Source: Lineus longissimus
Lineage: Eukaryota; Nemertea; Pilidiophora; Heteronemertea; Lineidae
Assembly (NCBI RefSeq): GCF_910592395.1
Contig: NC_088321.1
Coordinates: 14,138,001 to 14,202,000 of the forward strand
DNA length: 64,000 bases
Reading direction: 5' to 3'
Shown piece after piece: positions 1 through 10,211 of this stretch. The position numbers and the translations under genes are program-made. Numbering within the stretch: position 1 is the first letter of the stretch; each line of letters starts with the position of its first letter. The notes under the pieces are model-generated. The model did not search any database and was not told where the DNA came from. It worked only from the letters and a program-made list of their open reading frames with translations.

Positions 1-1044
1 AGTCTATCGTTAACATACTATCTCTAATTATCCAGAATACGCTATATATCAAAGCCGTCGAAAAAACACAATTATTGAAAAAGTGCAGACGGTTTCGGGC
101 AAATCACCTGCGCTGGGTCGATAACGCCTGAGGCAGATTTCTCATGTTGTCCCCTAAGGGTTCAGTTTCCACAAAGTGTAATTAGCGTGATCCGGTGTCA
201 CGTGTCCCTTCATTGTGTGTGTACACCTGCTGTCTTATGACAGGTCGTGGCGTACGGCAGGGAAAGAGGGTGTCGGGTAGATTTTGACATACAGGGTAGT
301 CCAAAAAGGCATTGGTTGTATTTACTACTCTGCTTTAATTTGCTTTGAAGTTTAATTAAGCGCCTCGCAAATGAGCTATTTAAGTCATTTAGGGTTTCTC
401 TTTGGCTTAGGTTCAAACACTGTGTCACTTTTAAGATCCTGTAAGAAATGTTTACCCCCCCCCCCCCCTCGTGATCAGATCATTGCTAAACACCACAGAA
501 CAACAGTTTAAATGCATGTTTTAGGCAAGGAATGGAAACAAAACTTCATTAGTAACTCGAAAGAGGTTTGTATTTATTTGAAATGGTTGTTGAGACAAAA
601 CTTGGTATATATCTGTCTCCTAATGGGGCCGGTGTGCTGAGACTTTAGAGAACAGCCGGCGATCTCGCTGAACGCTAGTTGGTTTACTCAGGTCATACTT
701 GGTATAGAGTCCTGAGTGAAAGGCCAAGAAGCTCAGGATGGCTTCGCGTTGCCCCAGCTTAACCATAAGCCAAAACCAATGGTGTGACCTTTCGCCAGTA
801 GCTTGGTTGTGGGAAAGCCGATTAGAGAAATGCTTTCAATAAAAACTAATAACGACTCTGCCTCTATTCAGTTTTGGGAGCACTTCTTCACTCAGTTGAA
901 AAGACTCTTGCATGGGGGCAGCACTGGTGTCCTGTCTTCCCTCCACCTTTTTTGCTTGTGGCGATTAGTCTTGGTCTGACCTAGTCATCATTGAGGGGGA
1001 GAATGGGACGAAATGGTCCTTTATGTCGCTACCAAGGATCGCTT
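1..1044. other. Unassigned non-coding DNA with a poly-C tract
   Basis: I see no gene or complete mobile element here. The only conspicuous feature is a run of 14 C at 455-468. The one open frame on the minus strand (210-428, 72 codons) has no recognisable motif and ordinary chance length. Confidence 0.6.
455..468. repeat. Poly-C homopolymer (14 C)
   Basis: Uninterrupted C run directly visible. It is one of six poly-C or poly-G tracts of 12-17 bases in the window. Confidence 0.95.
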
Positions 1045-1212
1045 TATGGTAGAACCTCTCTATTGGGACTGACTAATGCTGTTCTATTTGAGAGGTGTCC
1101 TGACTACAGAGGTCAAATTGAGTGCAAATGACACATTTGGGACTAAACCAGTGTCATTAATAGAAATGGTGTCCTTTGTAGAGAGGTGTCTGCTAAGGAA
1201 GGTCCCACTGTA
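1045..1212. mobile_element. Pogo/Tc1-like MITE, TA-flanked (copy 1, diverged)
   Basis: The left end reads TATGGTAGAACCTCTCTATT and the right end reads GGTCCCACTGTA, an inverted and diverged form of the left. Internal segments repeat the theme 'rate-like' blocks GAGAGGTGTCC. Better copies at 48095 and 49297 show the ends as CAGTAGAACCTC and GAGGTTCTACTG beside TA. TA duplication with CAGT-type termini is typical of pogo/Tc1-mariner non-autonomous elements. No transposase is present. Assignment to pogo rather than another TA-targeting group is inference. Confidence 0.65.
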
Positions 1213-1727
1213 ATCTAACTTGATGGCAGATCTTCGCCAAGACCGCTTTTAGAATAAAATTAATACCTCGCTGTATGTCCTTTGTATGTCTTCTCAAGAC
1301 CGTTCTAGACCTCAAATGATGACCGAATCCCTCAGCTCGCGCCTCAGGTTTTCGACTCCATTTTCAGTCTGCCCGAGCGGCCTTGATTAGGCAACCAAAG
1401 ACTATCAACTTGGTGTTAATTCCTTAAATCAAAGCCCTGGCCTATTTTTGTCGCTCTTTGAATCTCTCTGCCCTTGCGTTGACAAAGCCGATTAGTGATT
1501 CAGTGCTTTTAATGAGAATTAATACCCTGATGAGATTTGTTTGTGAATAGAGTTAATGAGGCGTGATTCACTAGCGGCTAACATGCTTTACTAGCTGGCA
1601 GGCATGCTTATGTCATGTCGATGAATTACATATTGTACAGGTTTTAGATATAATGTACATGTACTTTTCAAGGTCACTGATGTTTATGGAATTGATACAG
1701 TACTGAAGGTATTGGTTGTCTTACCAA
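1213..1727. other. Unassigned non-coding DNA
   Basis: No gene, RNA or repeat that I can name. All frames are closed at short intervals. Confidence 0.5.
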
Positions 1728-2143
1728 AACCACGAGGTCAAAAGAAAGAGAATAAATGGAGTAAACTGGCCGTCATGAGCGCAACTGTGGCACTTTTCTA
1801 AACGATATTGGTTTAAAACATTGTATGCATGACACCCTAGGTCTGTAAACCAATGTTTTGTCAGATGTGATTCTTGACTCGGCCACTAGGGGGCCAAAAT
1901 GTTTATTATCTCGCTTTTATGTATGAGGGATGATTTGTTTGCTAACAAGCCTTTATGGTATGTCCTTCAAGCACGCATACATTACGTATTGTACAAGTTG
2001 CATGAGTTTTGTATTTAGCCTACTATTCAAGGTCACAGAGATCAAAAGTCGTAAATTGACTGTTTGGCTCAGTATCTATTGCATGTTTCTTAACTGAATA
2101 ACTTTTGATCTGGCATTTAGTGTGTATGTTCCCCTAGGTGAGG
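1728..2143 (+). mobile_element. Diverged, truncated copy of the 1.1-kb AGCTC element
   Basis: The block contains, in the same order as the full copies at 9681 and 40216, a GGCCACTAGGGGGCC box (about 1881-1895), a TTCAAGGTCACAGAGATCAA box (about 2026-2045), the phrase TAAATTG followed by a T-to-C-rich 'gcatgtttcttaactg' segment, and an ending CCCCTAGGTGAGG. The opening hairpin and the GTC triplet tract are missing. Divergence is much greater than between the two full copies, so this is an older insertion of the same family. Confidence 0.65.
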
Positions 2144-2484
2144 TATTCTATGAGATGAAAATAAAAATATGAAAATTACTTTTTGCGGGTTTCTTTTTGC
2201 AAATTGAAGTTGTCCGGGGAACGCAAAAAATTGAAATGGTCGCCAGTAAAATGGTCGCAGTTTAAATTACGCAATTCTTCCGTCTTCCAGCATGAGCTGC
2301 GAGGAAAAGAGCGTCATTCACGTCGGATGTATCTCGGCGCCTTTTATCATATCAATCAGCACCCTTGCCCAGTGAGTTATCATTTTAAGCCTAATGTGAA
2401 TGTCTTGTCTTTCTTTTCATATGATGGCTTCTATCAACTTGAAAACAATACAGGTATGTAAACATTTCTCTTTCAAATATTTGA

Positions 2485-2745
2485 ATACGCCACCCCTCTT
2501 CCAGCCTCTTTCGGTTAAAAAAAAGACATCCTTTTACTGACAATACAACAGTCCAGAAAAATCGTGGCGGATCGATTTCATCCAACTGACTCATGTTACA
2601 TATGGCGCACATGGTGTTTTGCACAAAAAAACTGTTCATTTGCAGCCTGCTCTACCCCCCTCCAGCCTCTTTTGGTGAAAAAGGCATCTCTTTTATGTTT
2701 AAACCACAGCCCTGAAAATCGTGGCTGATCGATTTCATCCTCCCG
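2485..2745. repeat. Two-copy tandem duplication (~163 bp)
   Basis: The phrase CCAGCCTCTTTCGGT ... AAAATCGTGGCGGATCGATT... followed by TTCATCC at about 2500-2582 recurs at about 2660-2742 with roughly 15-20% differences. The minus-strand frames that span it (2391-2639 and 2596-2799) share parts of their peptide only because of this duplication and are not credible genes. Confidence 0.75.
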
Positions 2746-3809
2746 TCTCATCCACCTAGAGACCTGATCAATTGCAATCTGTATTTGCGACCTATACAAT
2801 GTTTATTGATCTCTAATCACTAGCTGATTGTCCGATAATTGATTGAGCGGATTAGTTATGGAGAATAATCAGGATTTGTCTGCCAGCCGTCGTCACTCAG
2901 GTGGAGATTGATTAGAGACAGAAGCTCGCGATTAACCCATCACTATCTAGGTTGGTGTAGGTCCTTAGCAATGACCCTTTACTTTACAGAAGATTTATTG
3001 GCTGCCCGTCATTGCCCAGTTGGAGATTGATTATAGAGAGGGAAGCTCTTGATTAACGCAGCATAAATCCCAGTTAAATGTAGTTTCCCCATAATTTCGA
3101 AATATCCCCCAAAAAATTTAAACAAAAATTTAGTTTTCTTGCTATATTGTCAAAACATGAACTAATTATTGACGTACTGAGTATGAATTTCAACTCTGCC
3201 ATCGTGTAGAGAGAAAGACAAATACTATGATTAGAGGGATGCTGTTCTAACTATTTATTCGTTACCTGGCCTTATACCAATTTTTCTCTGTCAGGGGAAA
3301 GGGGGTACATGCGCCTTTCTGCCCCGACGTCCCTTTGCAAGAGCAGCCCCATCATAAATATTGGATCCAGTTGCAACTTTTTGCCCCTCTGGAATTTTCC
3401 TGCTGAAAGATGAATGTTTGTCTTGAAAAAAAAACCTATTCCCATCAAATTTGTCCTTCAACCATGAAAACCTGTCACAAAAGTACACAACCCTCGCCAA
3501 CAAGAGTTGCAGAATTCCATTCGTTTTATTTGTTGAACCGAAAACCCAATCAGAAGATTGGGAAAATAAACATAGAGGCAGGATTAGTTCAAACAATGAA
3601 GCAGGTACGAGTCCTTTTAGACAGGCGTATTTGGCGATGCCGCGTGTCAGATGTACAAATAAAGATTCTAATTGAAAAGCGATGAGGTTCGGTTGTTGAC
3701 TGAACACTTTAGGTTGTCGCAGTTCGCTGTACCTGGTGTGAAATTGGAAATTGGAATTGGAATGTTTTTTATTCGATGCTCTTTCGAACGTATGCGCCCT
3801 GTAAGATTA
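2746..3809. other. Unassigned non-coding DNA with overlapping weak ORFs
   Basis: Frames on both strands overlap at 3291-3707, which is the signature of chance openness, not coding. No domain, signal peptide or splice pattern is recognisable. Two short related phrases (GGAGATTGATTA at about 2902 and 3024) suggest another old local duplication. Confidence 0.5.
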
Positions 3810-3960
3810 CTGGCCAAAGGATTCAACCCTGACCACAAAGCTCTGGGGGTCTGTGGCTTCAGACCTGCTTCCTAATGAATAATAGAGAGGAGGACTGGCC
3901 AAAGGACACCACCCTGACCACAAAGCTCTGGGGCTCTGTGGGGAAACTCTCTAGGACAGT
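3810..3960. repeat. Two-copy tandem duplication (85 bp)
   Basis: CTGGCCAAAGGA begins at 3810 and again at 3895, each followed by an almost identical stretch ending ACCACAAAGCTCTGGGG. The period is 85 bp. Confidence 0.85.
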
Positions 3961-4710
3961 AGACTTTGTTACCTGAAAACGGACTAACTGTCCAGCTACT
4001 GTGCATCGGGAAAAATTGCAAACGCAGAAGAAGAAAAATAATTAGCCCTGTTATGTTGAATACAGTCAGTTTTACTACATCAGGGGTTAATGTTCGCTTC
4101 TCCAGCCCTGCACACAAACCCCTGAGACACGCCCTCATTTGATGAAGTACTGACGTACATCTCTTTTCTGTCAGCATCTGATACTAAAATGTCATCCTCG
4201 GCTGCAGTACCGTACTTCTAATAAGTTGCATGAACAGAAATGGCACTCGGAAATCTTACGGTCGAGATTGTAGTGCGCACCTCAGCGAAGAAAGTGGTTT
4301 CTTTTCCGTCGGCAAGATATACGTAACATCCGAGTTTGCATATTATTGTGACAGCGTTGATTTAGACTCAAATGCAAGTGACGCTCTGATTGGGCACAAC
4401 TGCGTTTGCGCTAGAATTTCAGCCAATGAGGGGTAATGTCTCCGTGGTTTGTGTGCAGGGCTGAAGAAGTGAACATTGACCCCCGATCTCCTCAGGATGG
4501 GTTTGCTAAGAGTGGATCAAAGGTCGATTGAGGTACCTGCTCTAATGTATTTTCTATGATAATGAATAATAAATCGAATGACAATTTAGCACACGACTCC
4601 AATACTAAGACGTCTCCAGCCACTAAAAACGTTATGCTAGTCCATGCCATGACCCTTGCATTAGTAAAAGCCATTCTAGTCAATTATGGACGTAATGGAA
4701 CAGTGCGTAA
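3961..4710. other. Unassigned non-coding DNA
   Basis: No recognisable gene. A 68-codon plus-strand frame at 4230-4436 and a 63-codon minus frame at 4492-4683 show no known motif. Confidence 0.5.
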
Positions 4711-4947
4711 TTAAAGGTCAACACCGTTCGTTAAAAATATGAAATTTGTATTTGAATTTGAAAATTTCCAATTGTGTAAATGTGTATTGTATATAATTTT
4801 CAGCATTGCCATAGTGTAGACAGACATACAAATACTTAAACTTTCAGCAAATTTCTATGCATGATAATTGCACTACAGCATTGTGTATAACTGCATTTCT
4901 ATTTTCCTGGACGCCAGTAATTACTTACAAACAGCATACACCTTTAA
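4711..4947 (-). mobile_element. TTAA-flanked MITE, family M1 (complete copy)
   Basis: The copy starts TTAAAGGTCAACACCGTTCG and ends GCATACACCTTTAA, so its ends are inverted repeats and both carry TTAA. The interior matches, in reverse orientation, the copy at 9121-9354, including the phrases CATAGTGTAGACAGACATAC and GCACTACAGCATTGTGTATA. Length about 237 bp and no coding capacity. TTAA at both ends is the target used by piggyBac-type transposases, but the AGG start is not the usual piggyBac terminus, so superfamily is uncertain. Confidence 0.85.
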
Positions 4948-5102
4948 GATACCTGTCCCTCGCATTATCCAAGGCTGTTAATAATGAATGATATGACAAT
5001 GTTATATCAGGGCATGTCCAGAATGATCGTTATCCACATAGTCCATGACTGTGCATATTATGGTCAGTGTTCTGTTCTGGCTTTGCCATTATCATTTATT
5101 CT

Positions 5103-5324
5103 TTAAAGGGGGACTATATGCATGAGCTGGGGGCCAAGTTAATGGTCTTGCGTATTTGATATGCAAAGTTAGTGTGGTTGTAGATTGCACTGGATCCAGC
5201 CAATTATATATTCCTCATACAAGTGGGAATAGTTTTGAATGTACTGTGAGATAAGAGAGACACCTATGGGTAACTTCTTGTAACCTTATGTGACTGACCT
5301 GGCTCCTGTCTGTTTCCCTTTAAG
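5103..5324 (+). mobile_element. TTAA-flanked MITE, family M2 (copy 1)
   Basis: Starts TTAAAGGGGGACTATATGCA and ends TCTGTTTCCCTTTAA, giving short inverted ends around about 222 bp. A second copy at 60048-60268 shares GGGGGACTATAGGCATGAGC at its start, the internal phrases CTCGTACAAGCG and TGTGAGAT, and the same CCCTTTAA end. No open frame. Confidence 0.8.
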
Positions 5325-5464
5325 ATCTTTGAGGATAGCTTTGAATTTACTTCGCCGCTAGGTGTATCTCTCTCAAAAACTTTAGAAACCAAAGAAGAGG
5401 AAGATGAGAGACCCTTGTGAAATGATGATCTGTCCCTGACGGATTGACAAAATACGTGTTTGCA

Positions 5465-6140
5465 TCGTCCTAACCTTGACCTCTTTCCCAAAGGACATAC
5501 ACCAGTTCTGCCTTGCAACGAATTAAGCCTCAAATCGAATTCCAAACCAGGTGTATTTAATCTTTAATGCCAACGATAGTACTGTACGATCCAAAATGTT
5601 TAAATGGGTAAACCAGCTCTATAAATCATAAAATCGCAAGGATTTTCTGTTGCAAAAGAACCCTCGAGATTCAACCTTCATTTATATTTCATACCCCTTA
5701 AAATTTACCTAACCTTGGATATCTTCCCGAAGGAAATACACCAATTCTGCCTTGCCTACGAATTAGGCCTCAAATCAAATTCCAAGTCAGGTGTGTTTAA
5801 TCTTTAAAGAGATACGCCGTTCGTAATTAACTAATGGTCCTGGATGCCGTAGTGCAGTTATCATGCATACAAATTTGCCGAAACTTGGTCTTTATTGTAT
5901 TTGTACATCTGACTCTACAAAAGCATTGTTGAAATTTAAATTTAGTTTGTATCAACGCATTTGGAAATTTTCAAATTCAATCACAAATTACAAAGGCCTT
6001 TAATTCAGGCAGTAGTTAGTTTTTTGTTAGTGGTTGAGTGGAATATCTCGGGGGCCGCAAGATCAGCTGCCTGACCCTGCTCAAAATCAAATTCCAAGTC
6101 AGGTGGATTTAATATTTGATGCGATCGATAGTTGATTCAG
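5465..6140. repeat. Local tandem array (~239-bp unit) with MITE inside
   Basis: CTAACCTTG..TTCCCAAAGGA..TACACCA..TTCTGCCTTG..CTCAAATC..AATTCCAAGTCAGGTG occurs at about 5470-5555 and 5709-5795; its last part recurs at about 6080-6110. The third unit is displaced by the M1 element at 5804-6003, which landed in the array at a CTTTAA site. Confidence 0.75.
5804..6003 (+). mobile_element. MITE M1 (complete but shortened copy)
   Basis: Begins TTAAAGAGATACGCCGTTCG and ends ACAAAGGCCTTTAA. The middle keeps the family phrases GCCGTAGTGCAGTTATCATGC and TCTTTATTGTATTTGTACAT. Both ends carry TTAA. About 30 bases near the right terminal repeat seem to be missing relative to the 9121 copy. Confidence 0.8.
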
Positions 6141-6465
6141 TTCGCATATGCCAAGATGAGTAAACAAATTATCATAAAATTGACTGTGTTATGTTGGTGG
6201 TTGACAGGTTGAATGGAACATCTCGCGGGCCTGCAAGGTCATCTGTTCAACTCTGCTCACAATCATTGATGCCAAGATGAGCAGAATGGCCTATCATAAA
6301 AATCTCTAAGGATTTGATCATTGAATGATTTATGTCATAGTGACATCGTTTATGACATCCGAGGACACATGTTGTGTGTGGCCAGGTTGATTGAACGCAG
6401 AAATCCACAAGGGGCAGTGTCACTTTAAGTTTTCACTCTACCAATGTACATGTATACTAATAAAA
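6141..6465. other. Short duplicated blocks, otherwise unassigned
   Basis: GCCAAGATGAG..AATTATCATAAAA.. at about 6150-6180 is echoed at 6272-6303, and the phrase GGTTGA..GGAACATCTCGCGGG.CTGCAAG..ATCTG echoes 6037-6070. These look like decayed members of the preceding array. Confidence 0.5.
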
Positions 6466-6482
6466 CCCCCCCCCCCCCCCCC
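6466..6482. repeat. Poly-C homopolymer (17 C)
   Basis: Uninterrupted run of C, directly visible. Confidence 0.95.
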
Positions 6483-6587
6483 AGACCGTCAGACAAATTG
6501 ACAGTGCGTGCTCTCTGTAATCAGGATTGAGAGGCCGGCAAAACTTACCGCCATATAATCTATGGCGGAAATTAACCATTATAGATT

Positions 6588-6850
6588 CTACCATGGGCCG
6601 TCAATGATTCTACCATGGGCCATCAATGATTCTACCATGGGGATTCAATGGATCTACCATTGGCCATCAATGGATCTACCATTGACCATCAATGATTCTA
6701 CCATGGGGAATCAATGGATCTAGCTACCATTGGCCATCAATGGATCTACCATTGGCCATCAATGGATCTACCATTGGCCATCAATGATTCTACCATGGGG
6801 AATCAATGATTCTACCATGGGCCATCAATGATTCTACCATGGGGAATCTC
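6588..6850. repeat. 22-bp satellite with CCATGG / CCATTGG cores (~12 units)
   Basis: The unit GATTCTACCATGGGCCATCAAT repeats about twelve times, in two alternating versions: one has the core ACCATGGG, the other has GGATCTACCATTGGCCATCA. Each unit contains inverted elements (CCATGG, or CCATTGG facing CAATGG), so single strands could fold into a row of small hairpins. A half unit of the same motif in inverted orientation is seen just upstream (ATAATCTATGGCGG and ATTATAGATTCTACCATGG). Confidence 0.9.
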
Positions 6851-7214
6851 CATCATAATATCATTGATGAAATCACAAAATTCCATTGGGCTCATCATTG
6901 ATTCTCTGACAATATCTGTTATGGAATTTTTGACAGGCCATGAAAAATTATATTGGAATCGATGAACTAGTCTTGTGTTCCAGAATTCTGAAAAACGTTA
7001 CTCTGGTCCATTTGTACTTGATGTTTACATGCACCGTTATGGGACCTTAGATTACTGGTATAGAATCTGTAACGGAATTCTCATCACACTGTAGTGACTT
7101 TCGCAGCTCGGATTAACCACCACCTAAACCATGATGGTGACAGACACACGCTGCCTTCCCGCAGAAGAGCCTCATGAATATTTCTCAGACGGGATTGTCT
7201 AATTTCAATTCTGC
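6851..7214. other. Unassigned non-coding DNA
   Basis: Nothing I can name. The short phrases ATGGAATTTTTGACAGGCCATG and similar look like ordinary AT-rich spacer. Confidence 0.5.
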
Positions 7215-7545
7215 ACACCATCGCCGCGTCTGACACATTAGTCCCTCGGTGGTCGTGACAGGTAGAGAGAGGACGATATACACTGTTCAAAATTTAGAGT
7301 TTTATTTGCAGACACAGGATTCCTCGGATGTAGAAGAAGTGATTTCTTTCCTAGTTGTTCAGGTTCGGGAACCCATACATTGTCAAGTTTGGGGTCTCTA
7401 TCTGGTATAACCTACATTCTGCCCACCCATCTGTGTCTGACACATTAGTCTCTCAGTGGTCGTAACAGGTAGGGAGAGAGGACGATATACGCTGTTCCAA
7501 ATTTAGAGTTTTAGTTGCCGACACAGGATTCCTCGGATGCAGAAG
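7215..7545. repeat. Two-copy tandem duplication (~217 bp)
   Basis: TCTGACACATTAGTCCCTCG at about 7218 and TCTGACACATTAGTCTCTCA at about 7435 begin two blocks of about 110 bp that stay aligned through GAGGACGATATAC, AATTTAGAGTTTTA and CACAGGATTCCTCGGATG. About 10% differences. Confidence 0.85.
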
Positions 7546-9120
7546 GATAGATAGATTTTACTCTCTCCCATCATTACTTATTGAATCTGTTTGATTACTT
7601 TATATGGTTGGGGAAGATGGTAATTTCTATCATTAGAAATTCAGTAATACGACTGGAATGCTTATGCGGAACTTTGTGCTTAGTAATAATAATGAAGTCT
7701 TTGATATATAACGCGCTCCTCAGTAACAAAACTGCTGAAGCGCTGTCTCGTCATGTTCCTTGAATATAAATCTTTTAAAAACCCTTTGAATGATAGATAG
7801 TAGGAAAGATGACAAAATGTTGTTAAGCTCCCATGCTTCAAAATAACACTATGGCGTTCAATCTATTATCTGGACTCACTATTATTTGAGATTGTCAACA
7901 GTTTCACCATAGTCCAAAATGGCTTCTTCCGGACTGAGGTTGTTCATGTCCGATCTCGCAACTGAATGCCTTGATGACTGAACGCATACACCAGTACTGC
8001 CTTGCTGTGTTGGAAAGACTCTTCTCCGTTTCCGCAAAGCCCAAACTCGTATGATCATTCCTAATTCTTGCACCCCCGTCCCCCTGCACTTTCCAAACTA
8101 TATATCCTTTTTTTCTCATTTTTACGAAATTTACTACATGTCAACTTCACATGTTTTTCAATTATATATTTTGTATATCTCTTCAAATTATCTTTAAAAA
8201 ACTTATGTAACTATTCGTATCTTTATAAACTTATGTAACTATTTGTGTATATTTATATTTTGCAGTAGTTTAAGCCTTCGGCTTTTAACTGTAAAATACA
8301 TTTACAATATAAACCGAATAAACTCTTTGTAAAAAAAAGACTGTTGAACCAGACACCATTGATTGAAGTGATATGCTGGGTCGTTGAAAGGGAGTCCAGT
8401 AAATGCCTACTGCCAGACCTACTTTGTGGCCAGTTTTGACTGTTGCAAATGGTAAACAGTCTGCAATGCTGGCAAGTTCCCAACTAAAAAAATCCCGAGT
8501 TTTGCAGCGGATGCAGAAACTTTAGTGTTTTAAGACTAAGGGGCTTGAGATGAATAGGCAAAATATTTATTCTATATCTTGAGATAGAAAACTGATCACG
8601 CGCAACTAAAAATGCGATTGGCCCAGCCGCACCTAATAAAGCATTCTCTTAGATGCTGATACCACGGCTTATAGCCGTCCGAGAAAATTTGACTCGCGGA
8701 AAAAAACGACTAGGTGCCGAGACCAATAACATGAATGTATGAGACAAGACCACCAATGAGGCATTTTTTCGCAGGATTGGCAATTCTTTTTACCTCAGCA
8801 CGTAAAGTAGCGAAACGCGAATAGCCAAACTTTCAATAGAATGCTGAAAGTATTGGCTATTTGTTATTCTTATGGTCGTTCTGTTTCACGTTTATGGCTT
8901 TCAGAGACAGAAAAAGCGAGAAATATAAATCTTGTGTGAATTCTTTTAGCCGTCCAATTCCCTTTTATGGCTACCAAGATAAAAAGAAGCACTGTAAAAT
9001 CACTATATATTCGGAACTTTTTCTGGACGGGTTATAGAAGTCCCGAGATTTGGGCATGTTTGAAATAATCAAGGGATGCTTTCATGCTCATCGAGACTAA
9101 AATATATGCTGTCTGAATTA
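7546..9120. other. Unassigned non-coding DNA with one stem-loop
   Basis: No gene recognisable. At about 8820-8861 AATAGCCAAACTTTCA faces TGAAAGTATTGGCTATT across about 8 bases, a 16-bp stem with one bulge. No polyadenylation, splice or promoter context makes it an identifiable RNA gene. Confidence 0.5.
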
Positions 9121-9354
9121 TTAAAGGGGTACGCCGTTCGTAATTACTGGTGGTCCAGGAATATTCAGTAATACAAAATGCCGTAGTGCAGTTATCGTAC
9201 GTGCAAATTTGCTGAAACTTGGTATTTATGGTATTTGTATATCAGTCTACACAACGGCAATGCTGAATTTATATCTGGTACGTATTTACGCAGATGTATA
9301 TTTTCAAATTCAATTACAAATCAAAATTCTTTCACGAATGGCGTAGGCCTTTAA
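9121..9354 (+). mobile_element. MITE M1 (reference-quality complete copy)
   Basis: Starts TTAAAGGGGTACGCCGTTCG and ends CACGAATGGCGTAGGCCTTTAA read as CACGAATGGCG then TAGGCCTTTAA. The ends form an inverted repeat of about 20 bp with two mismatches, and TTAA lies at both extremes. About 234 bp. The interior is AT-rich with TTCAAATTCAATTACAAAT near the right end and no coding potential. The family has about eleven recognisable copies in the window. Confidence 0.9.
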
Positions 9355-9510
9355 AGCAGGTCTGTTCCTGCTTTGAGGCTTTTCATCATAGTATTAGTGA
9401 AGAAGGTGTAAGCTGTTCAATTAAAAATTTGCAATTGAATTCGAAAATTTCGAATTGCGTAAAATCGTACTGAATATAAATTTCGATAACGCTGGTGTGT
9501 GGACAGACAG

Positions 9511-9590
9511 CCTAGGATAGGGGGAGATGGCGAGCTCGAGTGGCTACCTTATGCGCCAATATGGCTCCGAAGAGGCTTAAGCAAGTAAGT
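9511..9590 (+). mobile_element. SINE-like tail fragment with (AAGT)n end
   Basis: The stretch CCTAGGATAGGGGGAGATGG ... GGCTCCGAAGAGGCTTAAGC ends in AAGTAAGTAAG. It sits exactly where M1 is interrupted, between ACAGACAG on the left and TAGACAGATATA on the right; AGACAG on both sides is a plausible short target-site duplication. The short body with a simple repeat tail is SINE-like, but the promoter boxes are not visible, so this is a fragment at best. Confidence 0.5.
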
Positions 9591-9721
9591 AAGTAGACAG
9601 ATATATAAATGCTATTTAAATCCCAACTTTCAGAATTCTGTTTGCATAATAGCTGTACTATTGCATGTGTATTGCTTTTTAGCTCACCTCTTAGCAGAGG
9701 TGAGCTTATCCCATACCGTGG

Positions 9722-9731
9722 CGTCCGTCGT

Positions 9732-9772
<41 letters not shown>

Positions 9773-9782
9773 CGTCGTCCGT
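9722..9782. repeat. (GTC)n triplet tract in AGCTC element A
   Basis: Mostly pure GTC triplets with CCGTC interruptions at each end. It translates as poly-Arg or similar in the overlapping frames at 9661-9948 and 9684-9869, which are therefore artefacts. The equivalent tract in copy B is about 20 bases longer. Confidence 0.9.
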
Positions 9783-9898
9783 TAGCAGGGCACGTTTCGT
9801 AACTGTTAGAGCTATTGAGTTGAAACTTGGTACACATGTACCCTTATGTAATGACACCTTGGAGACCAAGTTTCGGTCCGATTCGTTTCATGGTTTGG

Positions 9899-9911
9899 CC
9901 ACCAGGGGGCC
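9899..9911 (+). promoter_or_regulatory. CTCF-like motif, unit 1 of element A
   Basis: CCACCAGGGGGCC matches the core of the animal CTCF site (CCASYAGRKGGC). The second unit has CCACCAGGGGGC at 10200-10211; the third unit has a broken form, CCTCCAGGGAGGGGGCC, at about 10501-10517. Binding in this species is inference. Confidence 0.4.
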
Positions 9912-10038
9912 AAACGTTAAAAGTGAAAATATGCAATATCTCCCTTAATAGTAGTCGGGAAATTTTGAAAAAAATATGGTAGGTACTTCTAGCAAAGGTG
10001 CATCATATATCCTCCGGGTTTTTGATTTGACCTCCTTT

Positions 10039-10056
10039 TCAAGGTCACAGAGGTCA
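10039..10056 (+). promoter_or_regulatory. Nuclear-receptor-like DR3 motif in element A
   Basis: TCAAGGTCACAGAGGTCA holds two AGGTCA half-sites as a direct repeat with a 3-base spacer (CAG); the first half-site has the TCA extension used by ERR/FTZ-F1 type receptors. Units 2 (10343-10357) and 3 (10657-10671) carry one-base-variant second halves, AGATCA and AGGTCG. Occupancy is not shown by the sequence. Confidence 0.35.
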
Positions 10057-10199
10057 AATGTTGTAAATTGGCCGTTAGGATGTAACGATGGCACGTTTCT
10101 AAACTGCAATGACTATTGATACCAAATTTGGTACACATTTACCCCTTAGTCAGGTGATCTCAGGGACCGAAGTTTGGTCCAATATGATTCACCACTTGA

Positions 10200-10211
10200 C
10201 CACCAGGGGGC
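10200..10211 (+). promoter_or_regulatory. CTCF-like motif, unit 2 of element A
   Basis: Exact CCACCAGGGGGC in the second 300-bp unit. Same caveat as the first: motif match only. Confidence 0.4.

Noticed and set aside
2440-2465. Exon ending at ACAG/GTATGT (and the similar site at 39410)
   Set aside because: The upstream 92-codon frame shows no homology. Two donor-like matches in 64 kb are expected by chance.
9661-9948. Poly-Arg, poly-Asp and poly-Thr reading frames around 9.7 kb and 40.3 kb
   Set aside because: They are translations of the (GTC)n tract inside the AGCTC element, open in several frames on both strands.
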